From Amycolatopsis xylanica (GTDB lineage: Bacteria; Actinomycetota; Actinomycetes; Mycobacteriales; Pseudonocardiaceae), in assembly GCF_900107045.1 (NCBI RefSeq), contig NZ_FNON01000004.1:248001-312000 (forward strand): a stretch of 64,000 bases of DNA, read 5' to 3'. A program made the position numbers and the translations under genes. Position 1 is the stretch's first letter. Every line of letters begins with the position of its first letter. This document shows positions 9,575 through 20,027 of this stretch, piece after piece. The notes beneath the pieces are model-generated. The model had not been told where the DNA came from. It was given only the letters and a program-made list of their open reading frames with translations, and searched no databases.

Positions 9575-10927
9575 ATGGACACCGACGCTCGGGACACCGA
9601 GGGCCTGAAGCCGAATCTCCGCCAGCGGCACGTCCGGATGATCGCGCTCGGCGGGATCATCGGCGCGAGCCTCTTCATCGGCAGCGGGGCGGTGATCCAC
9701 ACCGTCGGGCCCGCCGCCGTCCTCTCCTACGCGCTGGGCGGGCTGCTGGTCGTGCTCGTCATGCGGATGCTGGGCGAGATGGCGACCGCGTCGCCCGCGC
9801 TCGGGTCGTTCATGGAGTACGCGCGCGAGGCGCTCGGCGGCTGGGCGGGCTTCACGATCGGCTGGCTGTATTGGTACTTCTGGGTTGGCGTGGTCGCGTT
9901 CGAGGCCGTCGCGGGCGCCAAGATCCTCGAGAAATGGGTGCCTTCGGTTCCGCAGTGGGTGTTCTCGCTCGTGCTCATGCTCCTGCTGACCGTCACGAAC
10001 CTGCTGTCCGCGCGCTCGTTCGGCGAGACCGAGTTCTGGCTGGCGTCGATCAAGGTCACCACGATCGTCGTGTTCATGGTGCTGGGCCTGCTGTTCGTGC
10101 TCGGCTTCTGGCCGGGCGCCCACCTGTCCGCCGGCAACATCGCGCAAGACGGGTTCGTCGCCAATGGCGCGTTCTCGGTCATCCACGGCGTGGTGATCGT
10201 GATCTTCTCGTACTTCGGGGCCGAGATCGTCACCATCGCGGCCGCGGAGTCGAGTGAGCCGGAGAAGGCCGTGCAGAAGGCCACCGCCACCACCGTCTGG
10301 CGGGTGATCCTGTTCTACGTCGGCTCGGTCGCGCTGATCGTGATGATCATCCCGTGGCGTGAGGTGCCGACCGAGACGAGCCCGTTCGCCGCCGCGTTCG
10401 GCCGGTTCGGCATCCCGGCCGCCGAGACGATCGTCAGCGCGGTCGTGCTCACCGCCGCGCTCTCGGTGCTGAATTCGGGGCTGTACACGGCTTCCCGCAT
10501 GCTCTTCGCGTTGAGACGGCACGGCTGGGCTCCGCGCTGGGTCGCCGACACGAACGCACGCGGCGTGCCGTGGAAGGCGATCCTGCTGTCCACCTCGGTC
10601 GGCTACGTGGCCGTGATCATGAGTTACGTCTCCCCCGACCAGATCTTCTACTTCATCATCAACTCGGCGGGCGCCGTCGCGCTCTTCGTCTACGCGATCA
10701 TCGCGGGCTCGCAGCTCCGGATGCGCCGCACGCTCGAAGCCGAGGCGCCCGAACGCCTCAAGCTCCGCATGTGGGGCTATCCCTGGCTCAGCCGGCTCAC
10801 ACTCGCGGGCACGCTGCTGGTGGTCGTTTCGATGCTGTTCGTCGAGGACGCGCGTTCGCAGCTGTACCTCAGCCTCATCAGCCTGGCCGCGATACTGGGG
10901 ATATATCAGGTGATCAGGCGCCGGTGA
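9575..10927 (+). CDS. Amino acid permease (APC superfamily, AAT family)
   Basis: The 450-residue protein has about twelve membrane helices. It opens with 'LNLRQRHVRMIALGGIIGASLFIGSG'-type sequence (here LKPNLRQRHVRMIALGGIIG), the AAT-family signature for proton-coupled amino-acid uptake (GabP/AroP/CycA relatives). TM1 carries the unwound GxxIGxSxFIGSG substrate loop. The specific amino acid is not deducible. The stop overlaps the 3' end of the convergent VWA gene by 14 bp. Confidence 0.92.
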   Translation: MDTDARDTEGLKPNLRQRHVRMIALGGIIGASLFIGSGAVIHTVGPAAVLSYALGGLLVVLVMRMLGEMATASPALGSFMEYAREALGGWAGFTIGWLYWYFWVGVVAFEAVAGAKILEKWVPSVPQWVFSLVLMLLLTVTNLLSARSFGETEFWLASIKVTTIVVFMVLGLLFVLGFWPGAHLSAGNIAQDGFVANGAFSVIHGVVIVIFSYFGAEIVTIAAAESSEPEKAVQKATATTVWRVILFYVGSVALIVMIIPWREVPTETSPFAAAFGRFGIPAAETIVSAVVLTAALSVLNSGLYTASRMLFALRRHGWAPRWVADTNARGVPWKAILLSTSVGYVAVIMSYVSPDQIFYFIINSAGAVALFVYAIIAGSQLRMRRTLEAEAPERLKLRMWGYPWLSRLTLAGTLLVVVSMLFVEDARSQLYLSLISLAAILGIYQVIRRR

Positions 10928-12557
10928 GCTTGCTCAGCGCCCCGAAGAACACGTCGGCGATCTTGCCAGGGTCCGGGGTGGTGAACGCCTGGCCGCCCGT
11001 CGGCTTCGTGATCTCCTGCAACTCGGTCGCGTCGATGTCCGGGCCGATGCCGATCCCGATGATCGGAATCGGCCGCCGCAGATCCTGCAACTTGCCGAGT
11101 TCACCAAGCAATTGCTCACGAGTGAGCCCGCCAGGGTCGGAGTTCTTGCCGTCGGTCATCACGATGACGACGTTGAGCCTGCCCGGCTCCCACTCGCGCC
11201 GCGCCACCCGGTACGAGTCCAAAACACTGTCATAGAGCCCGGTTTGGCCGTCCGGGGTCGCTTTGATGCCGCGCAGTTTCTCCAGCGGGCCGGGCTTGAG
11301 CTGCTCCCCGACCGGCGCCATCGGCAGCACTTCGCGATAGTCCTTGTCGCCGTCGAGCTTCGTGGAGAACGTCAGTATCCGCACCTGGCTGGTCGGTTTG
11401 AACAGGCGCAGGCCTTTCTCCGCCGCTTCGAGCGTCGCCTGCATCCGGGTCTTCTCCGTGCCGGGCACCAGCGCGGTCATCGAGCCGGAAACGTCGATGA
11501 GCACCTGGACCCGTGCGCTCAGGTTGACCCCGGCCCACTGGTTCAGTATCTGGTCCACTTCGGCCAGCGAAGGCATTCGCGCCGTCTGCAAACCCCGACC
11601 GGTCACGCGGTTGTCCGTGGCCGCGCGCAGCGCCTGCCCGCCGGCGGCGCGCAGGCCCGCGTCCGCGACGGCCACCGCGCCCGGCTGGGAGAGCAACGCC
11701 GACAGCACCGGCTCGATCGCCTTGGCCTGCGCGGGATCCGTGCCGGAGAGCACCGCGAACGGGTAGTCGAGCGAAGGCGCGGCAGGCGAATAGACCGAGA
11801 CGAGCGGCGCGCCCGGTTTCGCGACATTGTGCCGCAGTATCGCGTTTTCCGAAGTCGGGAACGTGGTCACCGACTGGACCGCCAGGTCGGCGCCGGGCAG
11901 CCGGGTGAACAACTCCGCCTCGGTGGCGGTCGTGGTCGCCGAGAAGCGCCGCAGCAGCGAGGTGTACGCGGGCCCCGCGTCCGGCTTGCCCTTCGTGACG
12001 TCCCGCAGCCCGAACAGCGCCGACACCCCGACCGGATTCCTTGCCGGGTCCGGCATTCCGGGGGTGACCGTCCCGTCGCTCACCCCGAGCACATCCGCCC
12101 AGGTGAGCGTTTTCGACGGCCAGCCGAGCCCGGCCGCGATCTCCTGCGCGACCCCGAGCACCACCGGCGAGCTCGCCACCGACGGGCCGGACTCGGGCAC
12201 CTGCGTCGCGCCGAGCTGACGCGCGCGCTGCAACGCCAAGGTGGAGCTGGGAACCCAGACCTGCGGTTTCACCGAGCCGTCCGAGATCGCCAGGCTTTCC
12301 GCCACCTGCGCGGAATCACGCGGCTGGACCTCGATCTGCGCGCACTCCTGGCGCACGCCCCTGACCACGTCGGTCAGCGCGGGCGCGATGTCAGGGGAAG
12401 CGGCCACGAACACTTTGGTCTGTGCCGCACAGGCGTGATTCGCGTGGACGAGCTGGATCACTCCAAAGGAGACGGCGCTGACCGCGATCACCACACCGAG
12501 CACGACGACGGGGACGAGAACCCGTCTTCGGGCCTTGATGGTCGAGTGTCGCCCCAC
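10914..12557 (-). CDS. Membrane-anchored substrate-binding / VWA domain fusion protein
   Basis: The 547-residue protein has a basic N-terminus and one membrane anchor (~13-35). An extracellular solute-binding-protein-like domain follows (~45-330, with SBP phrases such as 'PQVWVPSSTLALQRA' and 'YPFAVLSGT'). A C-terminal von Willebrand A domain (~345-545) has an intact MIDAS: 'DVSGSMT', a Thr loop and 'MTDGKNSD'. The fusion suggests a cell-surface metal-dependent adhesion or assembly role with a captured ligand, not transport, since no permease is nearby. The GTG start has AAAGG upstream. It is the first gene downstream of the rnj terminator. Confidence 0.85.
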   Translation of the reverse strand: MGRHSTIKARRRVLVPVVVLGVVIAVSAVSFGVIQLVHANHACAAQTKVFVAASPDIAPALTDVVRGVRQECAQIEVQPRDSAQVAESLAISDGSVKPQVWVPSSTLALQRARQLGATQVPESGPSVASSPVVLGVAQEIAAGLGWPSKTLTWADVLGVSDGTVTPGMPDPARNPVGVSALFGLRDVTKGKPDAGPAYTSLLRRFSATTTATEAELFTRLPGADLAVQSVTTFPTSENAILRHNVAKPGAPLVSVYSPAAPSLDYPFAVLSGTDPAQAKAIEPVLSALLSQPGAVAVADAGLRAAGGQALRAATDNRVTGRGLQTARMPSLAEVDQILNQWAGVNLSARVQVLIDVSGSMTALVPGTEKTRMQATLEAAEKGLRLFKPTSQVRILTFSTKLDGDKDYREVLPMAPVGEQLKPGPLEKLRGIKATPDGQTGLYDSVLDSYRVARREWEPGRLNVVIVMTDGKNSDPGGLTREQLLGELGKLQDLRRPIPIIGIGIGPDIDATELQEITKPTGGQAFTTPDPGKIADVFFGALSKLTGA

Positions 12558-12681
12558 CGGCGCAGCCTTTCTGCCGATCGGTCCGACCCCGCCCCGCGGG
12601 TCGACTGATGACTTCGAGATTAGTCAAAAATCGAGTCGGCTCCTAGTGCTGACCGGCTGAGAATGGTGGCGTTCTCCGTAC

Positions 12682-12732
12682 GAAAAAGGATCAGCCCGCC
12701 CAGTCGCCCTTTCGGGCGGCCGGCGGGCTGAT
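12682..12732 (-). terminator. Rho-independent terminator of dapA-rnj
   Basis: Arms ATCAGCCCGCC (12690-12700) and GGCGGGCTGAT (12722-12732) pair perfectly and enclose an inner CGCCC/GGGCG hairpin. On the minus strand the stem is followed by TCCTTTTTCG. It starts 27 bp after the rnj stop codon. Confidence 0.88.
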
Positions 12733-12759
12733 CCGGGACCGTGCTGGTGAAAAAGTGCC

Positions 12760-14453
<1,694 letters not shown>

Positions 14454-14457
<4 letters not shown>

Positions 14458-15467
14458 CTAGGAATGGTCCCTACGCTGGTGTGAGTGGTCGGGGCGACGT
14501 AAGCCGCCGCCGAATCCGTGCGGGCTACCCGCTCAGTGTTCCAGTCCGAGGCCGTCGCACCTTCGAGTGGGACCCCCGCCTGGCTCAGATCGGCCCTGAC
14601 GGCCTCGAGCTGGTCGGCGTTCGGCGCCACGATCGGCAGCCTCGGGTCGCCGACGTCGAACCCGCGCAGGCGCAGCGCGGCCTTGGCGAACGCGACCCCG
14701 CCGACGCGCGACATGGCCCGGTAGACCGGCAGCATGCCCCGGTGGTTGGTGCGCGCGGTCGAGACGTCGCCGTTCTCGTAGGCCTCGATCATCTTGCGGA
14801 TCCGGCCGGCCACCACGTGTCCGATGACACTGGCCACGCCGACCGCGCCGACGGAGAGCCACGGCAGGTTCAGCGCGTCGTCGCCGGAGTAGTAGGCGAG
14901 CTCGGTGTTGGCGATGACCTCGCTGCCTGCCAGCAGGTCGCCCTTGGCGTCCTTGACGGCCACGATGCGGGGGTGCTCGGCGAGCCGGAGGAGGGTGTCG
15001 ACCTCGATCGGCACGATGGAGCGCGGCGGGATGTCGTACAGCATCACCGGCAGGCCGGTGGAGTCCGCGATCGCCGTGAAGTGCGCGTGCAGCCCCGCCT
15101 GGGTGGGCCGCGAGTAGTACGGGGTGACGATCAGCAGCCCGTGCGCGCCGGCCGCCTCGGCCTGCTGCGACAGCTGGACGCTGTGTGCCGTGTCATAGGT
15201 GCCCGCGCCGGAGATGACCGCGGCGCGGTCGCCGACCGCCTCGACGACGGCGCGGATCAGCTCGGACTTCTCGGCGTCACTGGTCGTCGGGCTCTCGCCG
15301 GTGGTCCCGTTGACCACGAGACCGTCGTTTCCCAGGTCCACCAGGCGCGAAGCGAGCTCTTGGGCACGCTTCAAATCCAGCGCGCCGTCGGCGTCGAAGG
15401 GGGTGACCATCGCGGTGAGCACGCGCCCGAACGGTCTGCCGGGGGCTGCGGTAGGTGGAGTGGACAT
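14454..15467 (-). CDS. dapA: 4-hydroxy-tetrahydrodipicolinate synthase
   Basis: DapA condenses pyruvate with aspartate semialdehyde, the first committed step to diaminopimelate and lysine. The 337-residue TIM barrel shows the pyruvate-binding 'GTTGE' (54-58), catalytic Tyr144 in YDIP and Schiff-base Lys172 in 'VAVKDAKGD'. The ATG at 15467 is chosen: the reading frame stays open for 220 codons upstream, but that part is antisense to the kinase gene and low in quality. A GGAGG lies about 13 bases before the ATG, a long spacing. It forms an operon with rnj. Confidence 0.96.
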
Positions 15468-15580
15468 GACAAAGACGTTACCTCCTCGCACCGGTGATCC
15501 CGGTGACGACCTGGCTTTCCTCGCAGGTCCAGAAGATTTACCGGCGCGGGACTCACCTTGCCGGAAAGTCTCCGTTCCAG

Positions 15581-17047
15581 CTACTTGAGTTTGCGCACAA
15601 TGTCGCCGTCGATCTGGCTTCCGTCCTTTTTGGTCAGCGCGCAGACGGCGAGCCGGACGCGTTCCTTGTCGTTGCCCGTGTCCCGCGCCCATTCCTGCTG
15701 GGTGGGCACCAGCGCGCGGAACTGCAGGCTCGGCCGCTGGTCGCGGAGCACCGCGTCGGACTGGAAGACCATCGTGCAGCGCGCCTCGGCCGCGGCCTTC
15801 AGCACCGCCAGGTCCGGATAACCGGCGTATGGGAGCTTGTCGTCGGTGTAGCTGCCGGTTTCGAGCACCTTGTAGGCGTCGAAGATCTGGAACTGGTGCA
15901 CCTTCTCGCAGTCGACCTTGACGTCGGAATTGATCCGGTAACCGGCCGCGATCGGGGTGCTGTAGCAGTCGAGGCTGTCGTCCTGTTCGAACTCGAGCAG
16001 CTCGCCGCCCGCGCCGTAGGTCATCGTGGGCAGCATCGCCGCGCTGACCGACGGGCTCCAGATGAGCTTGCCAGCGAAGAGTCCCGCCACGAGCGCCACC
16101 ACGGCGGCCACCGCGACGAGCGAAAGCCACAGGCCACGCTTGGGTTTCGCGGACGGGGCCGGTGCCACGGTCGTCCGTCCCGATAGGACCGGAGCGGTGA
16201 TTTGCGCGCTGCCCGAGGTCGCCATCGCGAGCAGCGCCTTGGCCTGCTGCGGCTTGAGCCTGGCCTCCGGGCTGGCGATGAGCAGGCCCATGATCGCCGA
16301 GGCCAGCGGGCCCTGCGCCCTGGTGAGGTACGGGATCTCGGTCATGATCGCGTGCAGGGTCGCCGCGGTCGTCGGCCGTTCGAAGGCGACCGTGCCCTCG
16401 GCGGCGAAGAACAGCGTCGCGCCGAGCGCCCAGAGGTCCGACTCGGGCATGGCCTCCTGGCCGTTGACCCGCTCCGGCGACATGAACGCGGGCGAGCCGA
16501 CCACCATGCCGCTGGTGGTGATGCGCGGGTCGTCGATGGCCTGCGCGATGCCGAAGTCGGCGAGCTTCACCCGGCCGTTCGAGGCGACCATGATGTTGCT
16601 GGGCTTGACATCCCGGTGCACGATGCCCGCCTGGTGCGCCGCGGTGAGCGCCGAGAGCACCTGCTCGCCGATGGCCGCGACCTGTTGCGCGGGCAGCGGC
16701 CCGTACTGCCGCACGACGTCCGCGAGCGTCGGCGCCTCGACCAGCTCCATCACGATGTACGTGGTGCCGTTGTCGTTGAGCACGTCGTAGACGGTGACGA
16801 CCGCGGGATCGTTGAGCTTGCCGCCGGTGCGGACCTCCCGCATCACGCGCTCGCCGAAGACGGCCGCGCCGGGCCCGCCGTCGGGCAGGTGCAGCTCCTT
16901 GATGGCCACCTGCCGTCCGATCACCTGGTCCTGCCCGCGCCAGACCACACCCATGCCGCCGCGGCCGAGTTCGTTCAAGATCGCGTAGCGGCCGGCGAGC
17001 ACGCGCGGCTGCTGCGCTGGCTGGGTGTGGGTCTGCTCGTGGGTCAC
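15581..17047 (-). CDS. Transmembrane Ser/Thr protein kinase (PknB-like, no PASTA)
   Basis: The 488-residue Hanks-type receptor kinase has the Gly loop GRGGMG (28-33), catalytic Lys50, HRD 144-146 with Asp146, Asn151, DFG 164-166 and 'SPERV' in the activation segment. A single membrane helix (~306-328) leads to a ~155-residue extracellular domain with several Cys and no PASTA repeats. It probably senses an envelope signal and phosphorylates cytoplasmic targets. ATGGTA (17056-17061, TACCAT on the coding strand) lies eight bases before the GTG, so the transcript is likely leaderless. It sits just upstream of dapA but has its own gap of 113 bp. Confidence 0.93.
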   Translation of the reverse strand: MTHEQTHTQPAQQPRVLAGRYAILNELGRGGMGVVWRGQDQVIGRQVAIKELHLPDGGPGAAVFGERVMREVRTGGKLNDPAVVTVYDVLNDNGTTYIVMELVEAPTLADVVRQYGPLPAQQVAAIGEQVLSALTAAHQAGIVHRDVKPSNIMVASNGRVKLADFGIAQAIDDPRITTSGMVVGSPAFMSPERVNGQEAMPESDLWALGATLFFAAEGTVAFERPTTAATLHAIMTEIPYLTRAQGPLASAIMGLLIASPEARLKPQQAKALLAMATSGSAQITAPVLSGRTTVAPAPSAKPKRGLWLSLVAVAAVVALVAGLFAGKLIWSPSVSAAMLPTMTYGAGGELLEFEQDDSLDCYSTPIAAGYRINSDVKVDCEKVHQFQIFDAYKVLETGSYTDDKLPYAGYPDLAVLKAAAEARCTMVFQSDAVLRDQRPSLQFRALVPTQQEWARDTGNDKERVRLAVCALTKKDGSQIDGDIVRKLK

Positions 17048-17080
17048 GGGCGGAGATGGTAGCTGTAAGGGTTTTGGAAA

Positions 17081-17698
17081 TCAGGCGAACACGTCACGGG
17101 CCAATAAAACTCCGGCGAGCGAGACGAACAGCACAGCCGACAACGCTGTCAGCGCGGCTTGTCCACGACCGCCGAACCGCTTGCCCGATCGGGCAACGAC
17201 CCACGCGATGACCGCCTCGAGTCCTGATGCGACAACGAACCAGACCACAGTGAACACCGCGAGGCCGAACCAACCGCCGAGCTCGTGCGCGCGCAGCATG
17301 GTCGGCGTCCCGGTGGCGAGCCAGAACGTCCACGTGAGCGGGTTGGCGAGGTTCGCGACGACGCCTTTCCAGAACGCCCAAGCGGCCGCGGCTTCCGGTT
17401 CACCGTGCCGCCAAAGCCTGCGGGCGTCGCGGATCGCCTGTCCCGCAAGGAAAAGGAAGAAGATCGCGCCCGCGATGCCGACCCAGAGCGACGCGCCGGC
17501 GATGGCGGTGATCACCCAGGCGAAGGCGAGCGCGGGAATGAGCAGCACCAGGTCGGCGACCGCCGAGCCGAGGATCACCCGGAACGCCGCGCCGAAGCCG
17601 CGGGTCGCCGCCTCCTGCAGGATCGTGACGAAGATCGGGCCGACCGCGAGCGCCGCTCCCCCGCCGAGCAGCAGGCCGAGCCAGAGGATCTCGCCCAT
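17081..17698 (-). CDS. LysE-family amino acid exporter
   Basis: The 205-residue protein has six membrane helices and the family N-terminus 'GGGAALAVGPIFVTILQEA', matching LysE/RhtB translocators that export basic or other amino acids. It shares one base with the upstream Lrp-type regulator (stop/start TGATG at 17696-17700). The pair is therefore co-transcribed, and the regulator likely controls export when the amino acid accumulates. Confidence 0.9.
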   Translation of the reverse strand: MGEILWLGLLLGGGAALAVGPIFVTILQEAATRGFGAAFRVILGSAVADLVLLIPALAFAWVITAIAGASLWVGIAGAIFFLFLAGQAIRDARRLWRHGEPEAAAAWAFWKGVVANLANPLTWTFWLATGTPTMLRAHELGGWFGLAVFTVVWFVVASGLEAVIAWVVARSGKRFGGRGQAALTALSAVLFVSLAGVLLARDVFA

Positions 17699-18189
17699 CA
17701 GTCGTCCTCGGGCGTGGCAGGGTCCGCGAGGTGACCGCCGCCGCGGGTCTCCTTGATCGTTTCCAGCGCGATCGAGGTGATCGTGCGGTACACGTCCGGC
17801 AGGGCGCGGACTTGAGCGAGCAACGCTCGGAGTTCCTGCGGCGTACCGACCCTGACCTTGACGATGTAGCTGTCTTCACCGTCGACGTCGTGACATTCGA
17901 GTATCCGAGGCTCCGCGTGGACGAACTCCTCGAACGGACCGGCCTCGTCGGGACCCGCCTTGGTGCCGATCCTGAGGTAGGCGACGAGGTCCTGGCCGAG
18001 CGCGCCCGCGTCGACGATCGTGGTGTAGCCGCGGATGACACCGGCCCGTTCGAGCCGCTTGATCCGCGCGTACACCGAGGGGCCGGTCAGCCCGACCGCC
18101 TTGCCGAGCGCGGCGTGCGTGGCCCGGCCGTCGGCTTGCAGCGCTTGGAGCAGCCGGAGGTCGACTTCATCCAGTGTTTCGTTGGTCAT
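17698..18189 (-). CDS. Lrp/AsnC-family transcriptional regulator
   Basis: The 163-residue protein has an N-terminal winged helix ('DEVDLRLLQALQADGRATHAALGKAVGLTGPSVYARIKRLERAGVI') and a C-terminal RAM/ACT-like ligand domain. It resembles regulators that sense amino acids and act on LysE exporters. It heads the two-gene operon with the LysE gene. A near-perfect 13-5-13 palindrome ends seven bases before its ATG (18196-18226) and is the probable autoregulatory operator. Confidence 0.93.
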   Translation of the reverse strand: MTNETLDEVDLRLLQALQADGRATHAALGKAVGLTGPSVYARIKRLERAGVIRGYTTIVDAGALGQDLVAYLRIGTKAGPDEAGPFEEFVHAEPRILECHDVDGEDSYIVKVRVGTPQELRALLAQVRALPDVYRTITSIALETIKETRGGGHLADPATPEDD

Positions 18190-18195
18190 CCGCGT

Positions 18196-18226
18196 CCTTC
18201 ATCAACGTTCCGTACGTTGATGAAGG
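18196..18226. promoter_or_regulatory. 13-5-13 palindrome, probable Lrp operator
   Basis: CCTTCATCAACGT (18196-18208) and ACGTTGATGAAGG (18214-18226) are perfect inverted repeats around a 5-bp centre. The site lies immediately upstream of the Lrp-type gene. On the minus strand TACCTT (18224-18229) overlaps its outer edge and could be the -10 box, so binding would occlude the promoter. Confidence 0.75.
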
Positions 18227-18252
18227 TAGAAGCTCGATGTTTCGTTCGTGTT

Positions 18253-19494
18253 TCAGCCCGCGAACGTGAGGTAGATCAGCACCAGGTTCAGCGCGACGAT
18301 CACCGCGGTGACGCCCCAACCCGCCAGCGTGGTGGCGCGATGGTTGGCGTCGGCGCCCATCACGTCCGGATTGCTGGTGAGCTTGATCAGCGGAGCCAGC
18401 GCGAACGGGATCCCGAACGACAGGACGACCTGGGAAACGACGAGCGCCTGGCTCGGGTCGACGCCGAGCGCCAGCACGACCAGCGCGGGCGCGAGCGTGA
18501 TCAACCGGCGCAGCACCAACGGGATTCGCTTGCGCAGCAAGCCTTGCATGATCATCGCACCCGCGTACGCACCGACCGAAGTGGACGCGAGGCCGGAGGC
18601 GAGCAGGCCGATGGCGAGCAGCAGCGCGACGCCGGGGCCGAGCGCCTGCGAGACGGCCGCGTGCGCGCCTTCGATCGAGTCGACGCCCTCCCGGCCCTGC
18701 AGGTTGGTCGCCGCGAGCAGCAGCATGCCGAGGTTGACCGCGCCAGCGAGCAGCATCGCGACGCCGACGTCCACCTTGGTGGCGGTGAGCAGGCGGCGGC
18801 GCTGGTCGCCGGTCGGGTGCCCGTGGCGGTCCCTGGCCAGCGCGGAGTGCAGGTAGACCACGTGCGGCATGACCGTGGCGCCGAGCATGGCCGCCGCGAT
18901 GAGAATGCTGTCGGCGCCGGCGAACTTCGGCACCAGGCCGCCCGCGATCCCGGACGCCGACGGCGGCTCGACGAACAGGCTCGCCAGGAAGCCCACCGCG
19001 ATGACCAGCAGCAACCCGGTGATGACCCGCTCGAACGCGCGCTGGCCGGAGCGGTCCTGCACCAGGAGCATGCCGAGCGAGACCGCGCCGGTGATCACGC
19101 CGCCGAGCAGCAGCGGCAGGTCGAACAGCAGGTTCAGCGCGATCGCGCCGCCGACGACCTCGGCCATGTCGGTGGCGATGGCGACGACCTCGGCCTGCAT
19201 CCAGTAGGCGAGCCGTCCGGTGCGGGGCATCCGCTCACGCAGCGCCTCCGGCAGCGAAAGGCCGGTGACCAGGCCGAGCTTGGCGGAGAGGAACTGGATG
19301 AGCATGGCCATCAGGTTGGCCGCGACGATCACCCAGACGAGCAGGTAGCCGAAGCGGGCGCCCGCGCTGATGTTGGACGCGACATTGCCGGGGTCGACGT
19401 ACGCGATCGCGGCGACGAACGCCGGGCCGAGCAGGCTCGACCCACTGAGCCAGCGGACCAGTTTCGGCCGCCGCGCGGCTTCCGCCACTGCCAT
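18253..19494 (-). CDS. mntH: Nramp-family divalent metal transporter (MntH-like)
   Basis: The 413-residue protein has eleven helices. It shows the Nramp metal-site motifs 'DPGNVASN' in TM1 and 'MPHVVYLHS' in TM6, so Mn2+/Fe2+ uptake with protons is expected. The ATG at 19494 is chosen over an upstream in-frame start at 19578. The extra 28 residues are unconserved, and they would bury a metal-box-like palindrome (19523-19540) that belongs in the promoter. Confidence 0.93.
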   Translation of the reverse strand: MAVAEAARRPKLVRWLSGSSLLGPAFVAAIAYVDPGNVASNISAGARFGYLLVWVIVAANLMAMLIQFLSAKLGLVTGLSLPEALRERMPRTGRLAYWMQAEVVAIATDMAEVVGGAIALNLLFDLPLLLGGVITGAVSLGMLLVQDRSGQRAFERVITGLLLVIAVGFLASLFVEPPSASGIAGGLVPKFAGADSILIAAAMLGATVMPHVVYLHSALARDRHGHPTGDQRRRLLTATKVDVGVAMLLAGAVNLGMLLLAATNLQGREGVDSIEGAHAAVSQALGPGVALLLAIGLLASGLASTSVGAYAGAMIMQGLLRKRIPLVLRRLITLAPALVVLALGVDPSQALVVSQVVLSFGIPFALAPLIKLTSNPDVMGADANHRATTLAGWGVTAVIVALNLVLIYLTFAG

Positions 19495-19522
19495 CGAGGC
19501 CACCTTCGGGGTTGTCGGGGAA

Positions 19523-19540
19523 CCTAAATCGAAGTTTAGG
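19523..19540. promoter_or_regulatory. mntH: CCTAAA-N6-TTTAGG inverted repeat before mntH
   Basis: The perfect 6-6-6 inverted repeat CCTAAA/TTTAGG is centred about 38 bp upstream of the chosen mntH start. TTAGG-type half-sites are typical of DtxR/IdeR/MntR metalloregulators, so metal-dependent repression is a reasonable inference. Confidence 0.6.
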
Positions 19541-19625
19541 CATGCCGAACATTCGCCGACAAGGGTGACTCCGCCCACCCGTGCCCGCTGTCGACATGTG
19601 GAGGTGTCGACAGCGGACGCGGCGT

Positions 19626-20027
19626 TTAAACGTCGAGGGTGACTTCGTGGCCGGAAGCGCGGAGTGCGGCCACCGCCGTGGACAGCTCAGGACCGCGGAC
19701 GAGGACGTGGTCGGTGTCGAACGTGGAAATCGAGAACAACGCCACCCCGGCGGCGGCGAGCTCGCCCGCGAGCGCCGCGATGATGCCGGTCAGGTTGAAC
19801 GCGAGCGGGCCGCGGACGGTCAGCAGGCGCCAGCCGTCCTCGACCTCCTGGGCGGCGGGCGCGAGCGCGGCGGGACAGATCACCGAAAGCTCATGGGGTG
19901 TGCGGGTGATCGAGACGAGGACGGCGGGGTCGGTCTTGTCGAGGAGCCCTGGCGGGACAGGGGCGTCGGCGGCCAGTTTGGCGACGGCGTACTCGCCCGG
20001 CTGAACATCAATCGCGAGACGGCGCAT
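19626..20027 (-). CDS. ACT-domain protein
   Basis: The 133-residue protein consists of two tandem ACT-like units (beta-alpha-beta), with 'GPLAFNLTGIIAALAGELAAAGVALFSISTFDTDHVLV' forming the second. It resembles the small CASTOR/aspartokinase-type ACT family. Ligand binding (an amino acid) rather than catalysis is expected. The ATG at 20027 shares its last base with the thyX stop, so the two genes are transcribed together. The in-frame sequence upstream lies inside thyX and is not coding in this frame. Confidence 0.85.
   Translation of the reverse strand: MRRLAIDVQPGEYAVAKLAADAPVPPGLLDKTDPAVLVSITRTPHELSVICPAALAPAAQEVEDGWRLLTVRGPLAFNLTGIIAALAGELAAAGVALFSISTFDTDHVLVRGPELSTAVAALRASGHEVTLDV

Noticed and set aside
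8603..10522. A 639-residue minus-strand frame opposite EamA and the permease
   Set aside because: Composition typical of membrane-gene antisense; spans two unrelated genes.
15468..16130. N-terminal extension of dapA by ~220 codons
   Set aside because: It runs across the intergenic gap and antisense-like through the kinase 3' region; DapA family length fits the ATG at 15467.
17731..19527. A 598-residue plus-strand frame opposite the Lrp and Nramp genes
   Set aside because: Gln/Asp/Arg-rich low complexity, antisense to two clear families.
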